From: Candidatus Peregrinibacteria bacterium CG1_02_54_53
GTDB taxonomy: Bacteria; Patescibacteriota; Gracilibacteria; Peribacterales; Peribacteraceae
Direction: 5' to 3'
DNA: 35,356 nucleotides
Assembly: GCA_001872575.1 (NCBI GenBank)
Contig: MNWP01000007.1
Coordinates: 1 to 35,356, forward strand
Shown here: in pieces, positions 7,300 to 14,299 of the stretch
How the letters are laid out: each line of letters begins with the position of its first letter
Position numbering within the stretch: position 1 is the first letter of the stretch
Notes under the pieces: model-generated
Database searches by the model: none
Seen by the model: only the letters and a program-made list of their open reading frames with translations
Told to the model about the DNA's origin: nothing
Program-made: the position numbers and the translations under genes

Positions 7300-7369
7300 A
7301 GCATACGACGATAGCCAGCCCGATTCAGTAGCCTGGACTACAGTGCTCGAGCAGATTTTACTGAATACT
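7300..7369. promoter_or_regulatory. divergent promoters around GTA-N8-TAC palindrome
   Basis: The palindrome GTAGCCTGGACTAC lies at 7328-7341. On the minus side TATGCT (7305-7300) starts after 22 bp; on the plus side AATACT (7364-7369) starts after 22 bp. One operator thus sits about 41 bp upstream of both predicted transcript starts, serving the glutaredoxin operon and thioredoxin reductase. Confidence 0.7.
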
Positions 7370-7397
7370 CTTGCAAGTCTCCTCCCTCTCTTTCCCT

Positions 7398-8333
7398 ATG
7401 TACGATGTTCTCATCATTGGACTCGGCTGTGCCGGATATACCGCAGCTATTTACACAGCTCGCTACAAGCTTTCGACCTTCATCGTCGGTGCAGAGGAGG
7501 GTGGTCTCGGCATGACGGCCGCCGAAGTCGGCAACTGGCCAGGAAACATCGATATTACCGGTCCTGACCTCATGGAGAACTTCAAGAAGCATGCGCTCAG
7601 TTTCGATGCTGTCACGCACAAGATTGCACGGGTGAAATCCGTCGAGAAGATCGCGGGTGGCTTTCAACTCACCCTTGATAGCGGCGAAACGGCGCAAGGA
7701 AAGACCGTCATCTTCGCGATGGGCTCAAACAAGCGACACCTTGGTGCGCCCGGTGAGAAAGAATTCTCCGGCAAAGGTGTGACATACTGTGCAACCTGTG
7801 ACGCATTCTTCTACAAAGGAAAGGATGTCGCCGTTCTCGGCGGCGGTGATGCCGCCGTGGAAGGAGCGGCCATTGCCGCACAGGTTGCGAAGAAGGTCTA
7901 CCTTATTCACCGCAGGAATGAGTTCCGCGCGGAACCGTACTGGGTGGACAAAGTGAAAGCCAAGAAGAATGTCGTCTTCGTTCTGGAGCGCAATGTTGTT
8001 GAGATTCTCGGTGATCAAAAAGTGAAGGCTGTGAAGCTGGATAAGCCATTCGAAGGATCAGATACCATCACGCTCGACGGTGTCTTCATTGAGATTGGCG
8101 CCACTCCTGCAACGGAGATCCCGAAGACACTCGGTTGCGCAGTGGATGAGCGCGGATTCCTCACAGTGAATGGTGCACAGCAGACCACCGCTCCCGGTGT
8201 GTTCGGTGCCGGTGACATCACGACTGCAAGCAACTTCTTCGCACAGTTCACAACGGCGGCAGGCGAAGGGGCTGTCGCAGCCAACAGTGTATTCAATTAC
8301 GTGAGCACTGCGGGAGCAAAAATGCCTGCCTGA
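7398..8333 (+). CDS. trxB: thioredoxin reductase
   Basis: A 311-residue low-molecular-weight thioredoxin reductase that passes NADPH electrons through FAD to a dithiol partner. FAD motif GLGCAGYTA at 8-16, redox CATC at 131-134 in the usual YCATCDAFF setting, NADPH-binding GGGDAAVEGA at 148-157, and FGAGDI near the C-terminus. The first in-frame ATG at 7371 lies before the pyrimidine leader CTCCTCCCTCTCTTTCCCT; the ATG after it, giving MYDVLIIG, fits the family and is chosen. Position 11 in the FAD loop is Cys where Pro is usual. Probable partners are the two glutaredoxin-like proteins on either side. Promoter and palindrome lie just upstream. Confidence 0.92.
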   Translation: MYDVLIIGLGCAGYTAAIYTARYKLSTFIVGAEEGGLGMTAAEVGNWPGNIDITGPDLMENFKKHALSFDAVTHKIARVKSVEKIAGGFQLTLDSGETAQGKTVIFAMGSNKRHLGAPGEKEFSGKGVTYCATCDAFFYKGKDVAVLGGGDAAVEGAAIAAQVAKKVYLIHRRNEFRAEPYWVDKVKAKKNVVFVLERNVVEILGDQKVKAVKLDKPFEGSDTITLDGVFIEIGATPATEIPKTLGCAVDERGFLTVNGAQQTTAPGVFGAGDITTASNFFAQFTTAAGEGAVAANSVFNYVSTAGAKMPA

Positions 8334-8345
8334 CAGGCTCTGTCT

Positions 8346-8615
8346 TCATCGCACTTCTCCGAGGAGCCATTTCGCATCCTCCAGCCCTGCGGCAACTCTG
8401 ATGTGCTCGGTATCTTTATCGACGACAAGGACGGGGAAATGCACTATTCCCTCAGTGAGTACTTTCATACTTGTGAGTTCGGCGGCAGAGGACGACACAT
8501 CATGGCTGGAGAATGGTATTTTCCTGCGGCGTAACTCTTCCTTCAGCGTCTCGCAGTCAACGCAGTGCGGGAAGCAGTAGAGATCGAACGTGGGCATAGT
8601 CAGGCAGGTATGCAT
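8346..8615 (-). CDS. glutaredoxin-like protein, CVDC type
   Basis: An 89-residue thioredoxin-fold protein: FDLYCFPHCVDCETLKEEL gives a CVDC active site at about residues 18-21 with an additional Cys four residues before, and FPVLVV is the cis-proline strand. The ATG at 8615 is chosen because a -10-like TATGAT (8627-8622) ends 6 nt before it, the spacing expected of a leaderless transcript; MPTFDLYC at 8597 is the alternative. The palindrome at 8650-8663 lies 22 bp upstream of the -10. It is convergent with thioredoxin reductase (stops 12 bp apart), a likely electron donor. Confidence 0.75.
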   Translation of the reverse strand: MHTCLTMPTFDLYCFPHCVDCETLKEELRRRKIPFSSHDVSSSAAELTSMKVLTEGIVHFPVLVVDKDTEHIRVAAGLEDAKWLLGEVR

Positions 8616-8621
8616 GCCGAG

Positions 8622-8663
8622 ATCATAGGAAATGTACCAACACCCTGCAGTAGCCTAGGCTAC
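8622..8663 (-). promoter_or_regulatory. promoter with perfect palindrome GTAGCCTAGGCTAC
   Basis: Perfect 14-bp palindrome at 8650-8663, 22 bp, then TATGAT at 8627-8622 on the minus strand. Centre about -41.5 from the expected start at 8615, which is also the ATG of the CVDC glutaredoxin. This is the best copy of the repeated motif. Confidence 0.75.
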
Positions 8664-8665
8664 AG

Positions 8666-8694
8666 AAAAACGGGGCTCCTCTGCGGAGCCCCGT
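8666..8694 (-). terminator. terminator of the 11-codon micro-ORF
   Basis: A perfect 10-bp stem (ACGGGGCTCC at 8670-8679 with GGAGCCCCGT at 8685-8694) is followed on the minus strand by a run of five T. It begins 12 nt after the stop codon of the micro-ORF at 8707-8742. Confidence 0.9.
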
Positions 8695-8706
8695 GCGTGT
8701 GGCGTC

Positions 8707-8742
8707 TTAGCCACAGCCGCAACCACCTTTGCCGCCGAACAT
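8707..8742 (-). CDS. micro-ORF, 11-residue Gly/Cys peptide MFGGKGGCGCG
   Basis: ATG to TAA of 12 codons encoding MFGGKGGCGCG, below the size of ordinary gene calling. Evidence that it is a gene: leader TTCTATTTCTTTTCCCC directly before the ATG, the same element found before longer genes; a -10-like CATAGT at 8782-8777, 21 bp from a palindrome copy at 8804-8817; and a strong terminator 12 nt after the stop. The predicted transcript is about 105 nt. Six glycines, one lysine and two cysteines would suit a metal-ligand or thiol peptide, or a modified-peptide precursor. It could also be the reading frame of a dual-function small RNA. No homologue is known to me. Confidence 0.6.
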   Translation of the reverse strand: MFGGKGGCGCG

Positions 8743-8776
8743 AGAATGAAGGGGAAAAGAAATAGAACGTACGCAA

Positions 8777-8849
8777 CTATGTTCTCTCCATCAGGGCTGC
8801 GCAGTCGCCTACGCTACAACGTCGCGTGCGATGCTGTAGCCTGCGCTAC
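8777..8849. promoter_or_regulatory. two palindrome copies and micro-ORF promoter
   Basis: GTCGCCTACGCTAC (8804-8817, one mismatch to GTA-N8-TAC) lies 21 bp upstream of CATAGT (8782-8777, minus strand), serving the micro-ORF. A second copy GTAGCCTGCGCTAC (8836-8849) lies 33 bp before TATCCT at 8883-8888 on the plus strand, which ends 9 nt before the ATG of the HAD gene. The extra spacing is close to one helical turn. Confidence 0.6.
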
Positions 8850-8897
8850 CACGTCAGAATTACCTGCCTCAGCACAGGAGTGTATCCTCGAACTTGC

Positions 8898-9521
8898 ATG
8901 CATTCACATACCACTCTCCTCATTCTCGACTTCGACCATACGCTCTTCAACACGACGAAGCTCGTGCAGGCGGAAGCAGATTATTTCGCCAAGGCGTTCG
9001 GCATTCCAGAATCTGTGTTCCGGGAGACGCGGGAGAAGGTGAAGATCTGCTGCGTCGTCGAGGATGTCGATCGGTTCGTTCATCTATTACCGCATCCGGA
9101 TAAAGCCGCCCTCCACGAGGCATTACTTTACGTCATCCACACGGCGTCACCGTCATGTCTCTTTGCCGATGTATTGCCTTCTCTCGATGTTCTGAAAGGA
9201 AAAGCGGATATTCTTCTGGCAACGCACGGAGACCCCGAACTGCAGGAGGCGAAAATCCGCTCGAGCGGCATCCCGGCGGAATTCCCCTTCGCAATCACCC
9301 AAACGAAGAAGAGCGATATCATCGCGAGTCATATAAATGGGTACACGATGATTTTCTTAGTGGATGACAAACCGGAAAACCTGCGGGAAGCCAAAGAACA
9401 CTTTCCATCAGTCCGCACGTGCCTCATCACGCGTCCTGACGACCATCCATATAGCAAGTCTACGGTTGACTATCCCGGTGTCGATCACAGTGTCGCCACA
9501 CTGACGGATCTGAGACTGTGA
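8898..9521 (+). CDS. HAD-superfamily hydrolase
   Basis: A 207-residue haloacid-dehalogenase-type phosphatase: nucleophile motif LLILDFDHTLFNTT near the N-terminus (two Asp in DFDHT), motif II DILLATHG, and motif IV IFLVDDKPENLREAK near residue 155-170. The ATG at 8898 places the DxD motif about residue 12, as usual, and TATCCT 9 nt before it fits a leaderless start. The substrate is unknown; small phosphosugars or phosphopeptides are typical. Its stop overlaps the GTG start of the next gene (GTGA), so both are co-transcribed. Confidence 0.8.
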   Translation: MHSHTTLLILDFDHTLFNTTKLVQAEADYFAKAFGIPESVFRETREKVKICCVVEDVDRFVHLLPHPDKAALHEALLYVIHTASPSCLFADVLPSLDVLKGKADILLATHGDPELQEAKIRSSGIPAEFPFAITQTKKSDIIASHINGYTMIFLVDDKPENLREAKEHFPSVRTCLITRPDDHPYSKSTVDYPGVDHSVATLTDLRL

Positions 9522-10255
9522 ACATATTCGGGTACACTGTTCTCATGCCCGCGAACACCATTCTGTTGCTACCGCTCTTCGCGCTGATCGGAATACTGAA
9601 GTTCTCCGAAGACCGATTCTGTCTCGCTTGTCTACGCCATGGGAGGCTCCTTGTCTCCGCAGTGGTGGGCGTGGCATCCGTGAGCGTATTCACGCAACTC
9701 CTCAACGACACATACACCGCGGTCCATACTTCTCATCCACTCACGCTCGTCGGACTTCCCGCAGGATTCGTCGCGACGATCCTGCTCGCTCGCCACATTC
9801 ATGCGCACGAGGATGCACAGGGACAGTCGGAACTTCTGTTGCTTCTGCGAAGCAATGCCATTGCATCGGGAGTTTTGATCGGCATCGTTGCCGCGCTGAT
9901 GTCGGGGACGGATGCCCTACGGAACATCATCTTCATCATCGGACTCGTAGCCTACGACTTGCTCGACGACCTCTCGATGCATGCATTCCATCGAGAGTTA
10001 AGTGTCGGGACAGCGCGTACATGGATCGCTCGGCTCCTCGCCGTCCTTTCACCCTTCATCGGATGGATGCTGGCATCATTCCTGCCATTTTCGTCGGATG
10101 CCCATGCGGTGTTGTTGTCGCTCTTCGCAGGTGTGTACCTTGCCATTCTCGTCCGCGAAATCTTGCCACAGGATCGTGCGCTCGCTGTGCCATGGTTTCT
10201 GGCTGGTAGCGGGGTCGTCACAGGACTCTTCATTCTTCAGGTGGTGTTGTCATAG
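9518..10255 (+). CDS. integral membrane protein, possibly ZIP-like
   Basis: A 245-residue protein with about seven to eight hydrophobic segments (for example 9-27, 44-60, 75-91, 113-130, 133-146, 168-185, 194-211, 222-242). A histidine/acid loop, ARHIHAHEDAQGQSE (about 91-105), lies between segments 3 and 4. The last part, SLFAGVYLAILVREILPQD, recalls the C-terminal helices of ZIP divalent-metal transporters, but the diagnostic HExxH-type metal motifs of that family are not clear, so this is weak. GTG at 9518 overlaps the HAD stop; ATG at 9545 is the alternative. The gene ends at a hairpin shared with the opposing micro-ORF. Confidence 0.6.
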   Translation: MNIFGYTVLMPANTILLLPLFALIGILKFSEDRFCLACLRHGRLLVSAVVGVASVSVFTQLLNDTYTAVHTSHPLTLVGLPAGFVATILLARHIHAHEDAQGQSELLLLLRSNAIASGVLIGIVAALMSGTDALRNIIFIIGLVAYDLLDDLSMHAFHRELSVGTARTWIARLLAVLSPFIGWMLASFLPFSSDAHAVLLSLFAGVYLAILVREILPQDRALAVPWFLAGSGVVTGLFILQVVLS

Positions 10256-10285
10256 AAAAACGCCCCAACGTGCGAGTCAGGGCGT
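10256..10285 (-). terminator. terminator of the 7-codon micro-ORF
   Basis: On the minus strand ACGCCC and GGGCGT (arms 10280-10285 and 10260-10265, loop 14 nt) are followed by a T-run at 10260-10256. It lies 18 nt beyond the stop of the micro-ORF and directly after the stop of the opposing membrane-protein gene. Confidence 0.75.
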
Positions 10286-10303
10286 ACCGGGCGCATGTGC
10301 GCC

Positions 10304-10327
10304 TTAGCATTTTCCGCCACCGATCAT
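10304..10327 (-). CDS. micro-ORF, 7-residue peptide MIGGGKC
   Basis: ATG to TAA of eight codons encoding MIGGGKC. It is preceded by the leader CTATCCTTTCCCCAATCCTTT, by a -10-like CAGGAT (10363-10358) and by the palindrome at 10386-10399, 22 bp before that hexamer; a terminator follows. The arrangement copies that of the micro-ORF at 8707-8742, and the peptide shares its Gly-Gly-Lys-Cys character. A 97-codon frame in the same phase ends with these residues but runs back through the oxidoreductase gene and is rejected. The predicted RNA is about 95 nt. No coding gene follows on this strand, so a leader-peptide attenuator is unlikely. Confidence 0.5.
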   Translation of the reverse strand: MIGGGKC

Positions 10328-10357
10328 AAAGGATTGGGGAAAGGATAGAGGATCTTC

Positions 10358-10399
10358 ATCCTGCTCCGCTCTCTCAAGCGGTGCAGTAGCCTGGGCTAC
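10358..10399 (-). promoter_or_regulatory. palindrome and promoter of second micro-ORF
   Basis: GTAGCCTGGGCTAC at 10386-10399, then 22 bp, then CAGGAT at 10363-10358 on the minus strand. The -10 is weak (only A at position 2 and T at 6 fit). The palindrome overlaps the stop codon of the FAD oxidoreductase gene. Confidence 0.55.
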
Positions 10400-11856
10400 T
10401 CCACATTCACTCCGTCGATCTTGGTGTTTCTGTAGCCGAAAATCTTCCTGAGCCACCAGCGCGTGCGGGGATTGAGAAATTTGCTCCCGAGATATTCTCC
10501 TGCCGCTTGCTGATTGGCCATCGCAAGTGTGGGATAGACGTGCACCATCCGCGAGAGTTTCTTGAGGGGTATCTTCGCATTGTATGCCACGATCCACTCG
10601 TGGATCAGCTCTCCTGCATGCGGTCCCACGATCTGGCAGCCGAGCAACGTGTCTCCTGAGCCAAGAAGTAGCTTGATGAACCCCTTATTTTCGCTTTCCG
10701 CCAGTGCACGATCCTGATGCTCGAAGGGGAACATACTCATGTGGTACTCGATGTTCTTCTCCTTGGCTCTTGTCTCATTGAGACCGATGGAAGCCACTTC
10801 CGGATCCGTGAACGTTGTCCACGGGATAGCATCGAGGTTGATCTTGGCGGGGAAGTGCAGGAGCGCATTGCTCACGATGACCCCCGCCTCGTAGGAGGCA
10901 GAATGCGTGAATTGAAGGTGCCCCGTCACGTCCCCTGCGGCGTAGATGTGCTTCTGCGACGTTCGTAGTTTTGCGTCGGTCTTCACGTACCCCCGCTCGT
11001 CGAGCGCCACTCCGGCATTCTCCATTTTTAGCGTATCCGCATTGCTCGTGCGCCCGACAGCCACGAGGATCTCGTCGGCTCCGATGGTCTCTCGCTTCCC
11101 GTCTTTCTCGTACACGAGCACCTTCATACCGTTCTCATTCTTTATTTCTTTCATGGAGATGCCGAGCCGCAGATCCATGCCTTCTTGCTGGAAAACATTG
11201 CGCAGGACATCTTGCACGTCCCTGTCTTCTTTGCCGAGAATTTGGTCGCTGCGATTGGCGAGGATCACCTTCGTTCCGAGGCGCTGAAATGCCTGCGCCA
11301 GCTCGCAACCAATGGGCCCGGAACCGATGATGATCAGGCGTTTGGGTTGTTCCTTGAGATCGAAGACCGTTTCATTCGTGAGGAAACCCGCCTCCGCGAG
11401 GCCTGGGATGGGAACCGTCGCGGGACGCGAACCGACGCAAATAGCGATTTTCTTGGCGGAGATTTTCGTATCGCCAACATCAATTGTATGTGGATCGACA
11501 AAATGCGCCTGCGTCTCCGTCCAGACATCGCACCCCATCTTCCGGAATCGGTCGGGATTGTCCGTGTGTTCTTGAATCGTGTCGATAACCTTCCGGACAT
11601 GCTCCATCACTGCTGGGAAATTGATTTCCACCGCACCCGTGCTTATGCCGTACTCTTTGCCGCGCTGTGCGAGGTGCGCCACTTTCGCTGAGTGAATTAG
11701 CGTTTTGCTCGGCACACAACCATAATGCAAACAATCCCCGCCGAGGGTCTCTTTATCGATGAGCGCGACTTTCACGCCTAAGCGGGCGGCGACGCTTGCA
11801 AGAGACAACCCCGCCGAGCCGCCGCCGAGAACGATGAGATCGTGTGTGAATTCCAC
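10396..11856 (-). CDS. FAD-dependent pyridine nucleotide-disulfide oxidoreductase
   Basis: A 486-residue class I flavoprotein disulfide reductase. FAD motif GGGSAG at 11-16; redox pair Cys42/Cys47 in GGDCLHYGCVPSKTLIHSA; second Rossmann motif IIGSGPIGCELAQAFQRLG around 175-195; YAAGDVTG; and a dimerisation domain with HVYPTLAMANQQAAGEYLG. It resembles mercuric reductase and dihydrolipoamide dehydrogenase but has no N-terminal NmerA domain and no C-terminal CC pair, so mercury reduction is unlikely. The physiological disulfide is unknown. The start is a GTG at 11856, 6 nt after TACGAT (11868-11863), consistent with a leaderless message. Confidence 0.85.
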   Translation of the reverse strand: MEFTHDLIVLGGGSAGLSLASVAARLGVKVALIDKETLGGDCLHYGCVPSKTLIHSAKVAHLAQRGKEYGISTGAVEINFPAVMEHVRKVIDTIQEHTDNPDRFRKMGCDVWTETQAHFVDPHTIDVGDTKISAKKIAICVGSRPATVPIPGLAEAGFLTNETVFDLKEQPKRLIIIGSGPIGCELAQAFQRLGTKVILANRSDQILGKEDRDVQDVLRNVFQQEGMDLRLGISMKEIKNENGMKVLVYEKDGKRETIGADEILVAVGRTSNADTLKMENAGVALDERGYVKTDAKLRTSQKHIYAAGDVTGHLQFTHSASYEAGVIVSNALLHFPAKINLDAIPWTTFTDPEVASIGLNETRAKEKNIEYHMSMFPFEHQDRALAESENKGFIKLLLGSGDTLLGCQIVGPHAGELIHEWIVAYNAKIPLKKLSRMVHVYPTLAMANQQAAGEYLGSKFLNPRTRWWLRKIFGYRNTKIDGVNVE

Positions 11857-11862
11857 TCTTCC

Positions 11863-11942
11863 ATCGTACCGAGATTGGCGGGTACGGTCTACGCGGAGCT
11901 GTAGCCTGCACTACTGCGGGGACGCCGCGCTCGCAGTAGCGT
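11863..11942. promoter_or_regulatory. divergent promoters with GTA-N8-TAC palindrome
   Basis: GTAGCCTGCACTAC at 11901-11914. Plus strand: TAGCGT at 11937-11942 after 22 bp, then 8 nt to the ATG of glutamate dehydrogenase. Minus strand: TACGAT at 11868-11863 after 32 bp, then 6 nt to the GTG of the oxidoreductase. The same region carries CTACTGCG/CGCAGTAG (11911-11918 and 11931-11938), which could form a hairpin. Confidence 0.6.
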
Positions 11943-11950
11943 GTCTGTAT

Positions 11951-13294
11951 ATGGCGCATACATCCACTCCTTACGAGCGTTTCAAAACGCTCCTCGAAGA
12001 GACGATGAATCACTTGAAGCTCACTCTGGAGGAGAGGAAACCGTTTCTGGAACCGCAGCATATCCACCGGAAGGAACTGACTCTCACGCGTGATGATGGT
12101 TCGTCGGCGACGTTTCCCGCATTCCGCGTCCAGTACAACAACGCACGCGGCCCCTACAAAGGGGGCATCCGCTACCACCCGCTTGCCGATGAGGATGAGG
12201 TGAAAGCTCTGGCAGCCCTCATGGCTATCAAGACCGCCGTCGTGGGAATTCCTTTCGGTGGCGCGAAGGGCGGTATCCAGTGCGACCCGAAAGCACTGAG
12301 CAAGCGGGAACTTCAAGACCTCTCCCGTGCCTACGTCCGGGCGTTTAAGGATCACCTCAGTCCGGACATCGATGTGCCTGCTCCGGATGTGAACACGAAC
12401 CCCGATATCATGGCATGGATGCGCGATGAGTATGAGAAAATCACACGCACGTATGCACCGGCACTGATTACGGGAAAACCTCTCAGCTACGGCGGTTCGC
12501 TCGGACGCGACACCGCAACCGCGCGTGGAGGATTCTTCATCCTACAGGAATTCGTGAATCTGGAGGGAAAAGATGCGGATGATCTGCGCGTCGTGATCCA
12601 GGGGTTCGGCAATGCCGGAGCGAACATGGCGCATCTCCTGCACAATGCGGGCTATACCGTTATAGGACTATCGGATTCCCACGGCGGCATCTATTCCGAG
12701 GAGGGCTTGGATCCCGTCCGGATCGAGAAGTACAAGCACCGCACGGGTTCGATCACCGGTGAATACTGCGAGGGGTCGGTCTGCGATATCGACAAGATGA
12801 AGATGGACAACGTGCGAACCGTGACGAACGAGGAATTATTGGAACTCCCGTGTGACATTCTCATTCCCGCTGCGCTCGATAATGTCATTACGGAGAAGAA
12901 CGCCGGGCGCATCCGTGCGAAATACATACTTGAACTGGCGAACGGCCCAACGACGCCGGAAGCGGATGCGGCGCTGCGGAAGAAGGGCGTCACGCTCATC
13001 CCCGATGTGTTGATGAACGCAGGAGGCGTGACCGTCAGCTACTTCGAATGGACGCAGGGTCGCTCCGGTGAGCAATGGACGGCGGAGTACGTGGACAATG
13101 AACTCAAGCGCATCATGCTCGATGCTTTCCGTGCCGTGCGCAAGGAGGTGAGCCGGTCGGGGCTGACGTATCGGCAAGCCGCGTTCGTTCTCGGCGTCCG
13201 ACGGATGCTCGAGGCGATGCACGCGCGAGGCTGGATCAGCGATGCCACTGCCATAGCCGCCGGATCACGAGGACGGCGACGGTCATTTCGATGA
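11951..13294 (+). CDS. gdhA: glutamate dehydrogenase (Glu/Leu/Phe/Val dehydrogenase family)
   Basis: A 447-residue oxidoreductase interconverting glutamate with 2-oxoglutarate and ammonia. Substrate-binding GPYKGGIRYHP near residue 67-77, catalytic lysine region PFGGAKGGI near 101-109, dinucleotide-binding VVIQGFGNAGANMA near 215-228 and VIGLSDSHGGIYSE after it; the 2-oxo-acid pocket motif LELANGPTTPEA is present. The ATG at 11951 gives the family-typical N-terminus; an earlier in-frame start lies in the divergent gene. Cofactor preference is not decided. The last 59 bp overlap the opposing TVP38-like gene. Control by the palindrome at 11901-11914 would link nitrogen assimilation to the thiol-redox genes. 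Confidence 0.9.
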   Translation: MAHTSTPYERFKTLLEETMNHLKLTLEERKPFLEPQHIHRKELTLTRDDGSSATFPAFRVQYNNARGPYKGGIRYHPLADEDEVKALAALMAIKTAVVGIPFGGAKGGIQCDPKALSKRELQDLSRAYVRAFKDHLSPDIDVPAPDVNTNPDIMAWMRDEYEKITRTYAPALITGKPLSYGGSLGRDTATARGGFFILQEFVNLEGKDADDLRVVIQGFGNAGANMAHLLHNAGYTVIGLSDSHGGIYSEEGLDPVRIEKYKHRTGSITGEYCEGSVCDIDKMKMDNVRTVTNEELLELPCDILIPAALDNVITEKNAGRIRAKYILELANGPTTPEADAALRKKGVTLIPDVLMNAGGVTVSYFEWTQGRSGEQWTAEYVDNELKRIMLDAFRAVRKEVSRSGLTYRQAAFVLGVRRMLEAMHARGWISDATAIAAGSRGRRRSFR

Positions 13295-13859
13295 AGACGA
13301 GAGCGGATGAGAGGAACGCCCCTCTACCAATTTCTCCTCCCGCATAGCTCCATACAAAGGCGAACGGGATGATGCCGATCAGCGATGCGATTGCATACGT
13401 TGAAAAGGACAGATGCTTGAGGAGACCGAGCGCGAAACTTGTGACATCAACGGGCAGGATCATGCGGAGAATGACGATGCCCGCAAACCCTATGTCCTTA
13501 GGAATCTTTTGCTCCAAGCGGTCCACTATTTCGAGAGAGGTGACTTTTTCAAGATAGGGTCTGCCGAGCCGCGCGATTTGGAATGCGATGAGGCATCCGG
13601 TCCACCAGCCGAGAATGCTGAGAACAGCCGTCATCCATACGCCGAAGACCCGTGCCGCCAGCGGCAGGAGCGGCAGAGACGAGAATGGCAAGAATACGAC
13701 CGATGTCATGAGCAGGATGATGTAGAGAACTGCTCCCATGAACGGGTGTGAGCGGATGGTTTGTTCGATCATCGTAAAATCCCAGCGGTATTCCCAGACA
13801 CCGATTCCCAGAATCGCGAGAATGACGATGCCGAGGAGGATCTTCTGCCAACGTCGCAT
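13236..13859 (-). CDS. TVP38/TMEM64-family (VTT domain) membrane protein
   Basis: A 207-residue inner-membrane protein with about five to six hydrophobic segments. The VTT signature is visible: FLPFSSLPLLPLAARVFG in the first re-entrant part and GIVILRMILPVDVTSFALGLL, where Arg and Pro are the conserved pair. Members transport or scramble lipids and some are linked to selenite or mercury handling; the substrate here is unknown. The start MRRWQKILLG at 13859 is preferred to upstream in-frame codons because it begins directly before the first membrane segment. Its 3' end overlaps that of glutamate dehydrogenase by 59 bp. Confidence 0.8.
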   Translation of the reverse strand: MRRWQKILLGIVILAILGIGVWEYRWDFTMIEQTIRSHPFMGAVLYIILLMTSVVFLPFSSLPLLPLAARVFGVWMTAVLSILGWWTGCLIAFQIARLGRPYLEKVTSLEIVDRLEQKIPKDIGFAGIVILRMILPVDVTSFALGLLKHLSFSTYAIASLIGIIPFAFVWSYAGGEIGRGAFLSSALVFIEMTVAVLVIRRLWQWHR

Positions 13860-13929
13860 GTCTGTGCATTGTAGCGATTCCAATCCTATTTCCCATGACA
13901 TCACTATCGCACAGCGCAAGCGGAATCTA

Positions 13930-13965
13930 TTGCATTGGAATTATAACATATGTTATATATTCAAT
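13930..13965 (+). promoter_or_regulatory. promoter and palindromic operator of mercury-module repressor
   Basis: TTGCAT (13930-13935), 17-bp spacer, TTATAT (13953-13958), then 7 nt to the ATG, so the transcript is probably leaderless. The perfect palindrome ATAACATATGTTAT (13943-13956) covers the spacer and -10, and a second half-site AATATGTTAT overlaps the start codon. This is the expected place for an ArsR-type repressor. Confidence 0.7.
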
Positions 13966-14268
13966 ATGTTATCCGAATCTCATCGGCAATTCCTCAAGAC
14001 GCTCGGCAACCCGAAGCGGATGGAGCTTATGCTCCTGCTCATGCAACGGCCGATGACGGTCACGGAACTCATGGAGAAGAGCGACATGGAGCAGTCGACA
14101 GTCTCCCATCACCTCAAGCGGTTGAAGCTCTGCCAGTTCGTGAAGAACAAAGTGAACGGAAAAGAGCGCATCTACTCGGTGAATGAAGAGACAATAGAGC
14201 CTCTCTTTAGGCTCATGAACAAGCATGTGAAGAAGTATTGCCAGCGGCTCTGTTGCCAACCTTCCTGA
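13966..14268 (+). CDS. ArsR/SmtB-family repressor, probably mercury-responsive
   Basis: A 100-residue winged-helix protein: MLSESHRQFLKTLGNPKRME, then TVTELMEKSDMEQSTVSHHLKRLK with the recognition helix at about 43-55, and a beta-wing GKERIYSV. Cysteines are at 56 and in a C-terminal cluster (92, 96, 97: YCQRLCCQPS), a possible metal site unlike the classic ELCVCDL site. It is followed by a Hg-type gene set on the same strand, so it most likely plays the role MerR plays elsewhere; ArsR-type mercury sensors are known in actinobacteria. The start follows its own operator and -10 by 7 nt. Confidence 0.8.
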   Translation: MLSESHRQFLKTLGNPKRMELMLLLMQRPMTVTELMEKSDMEQSTVSHHLKRLKLCQFVKNKVNGKERIYSVNEETIEPLFRLMNKHVKKYCQRLCCQPS

Positions 14269-14299
14269 CGTCTTTTTTTATTTTCTTCTCCCCTTTTCT

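Noticed and set aside
10256-10327. Micro-ORF as cysteine-sensing attenuator leader
   Set aside because: No gene follows on the minus strand after the terminator; the next gene is on the opposite strand.
10304-10597. 97-codon frame ending in MIGGGKC
   Set aside because: The upstream part is antisense-phase sequence inside the FAD oxidoreductase gene; only the last seven codons follow a promoter, leader and precede a terminator.
10396-11856. Second mercuric reductase
   Set aside because: It has the CxxxxC redox pair but no C-terminal vicinal cysteines and no NmerA domain.
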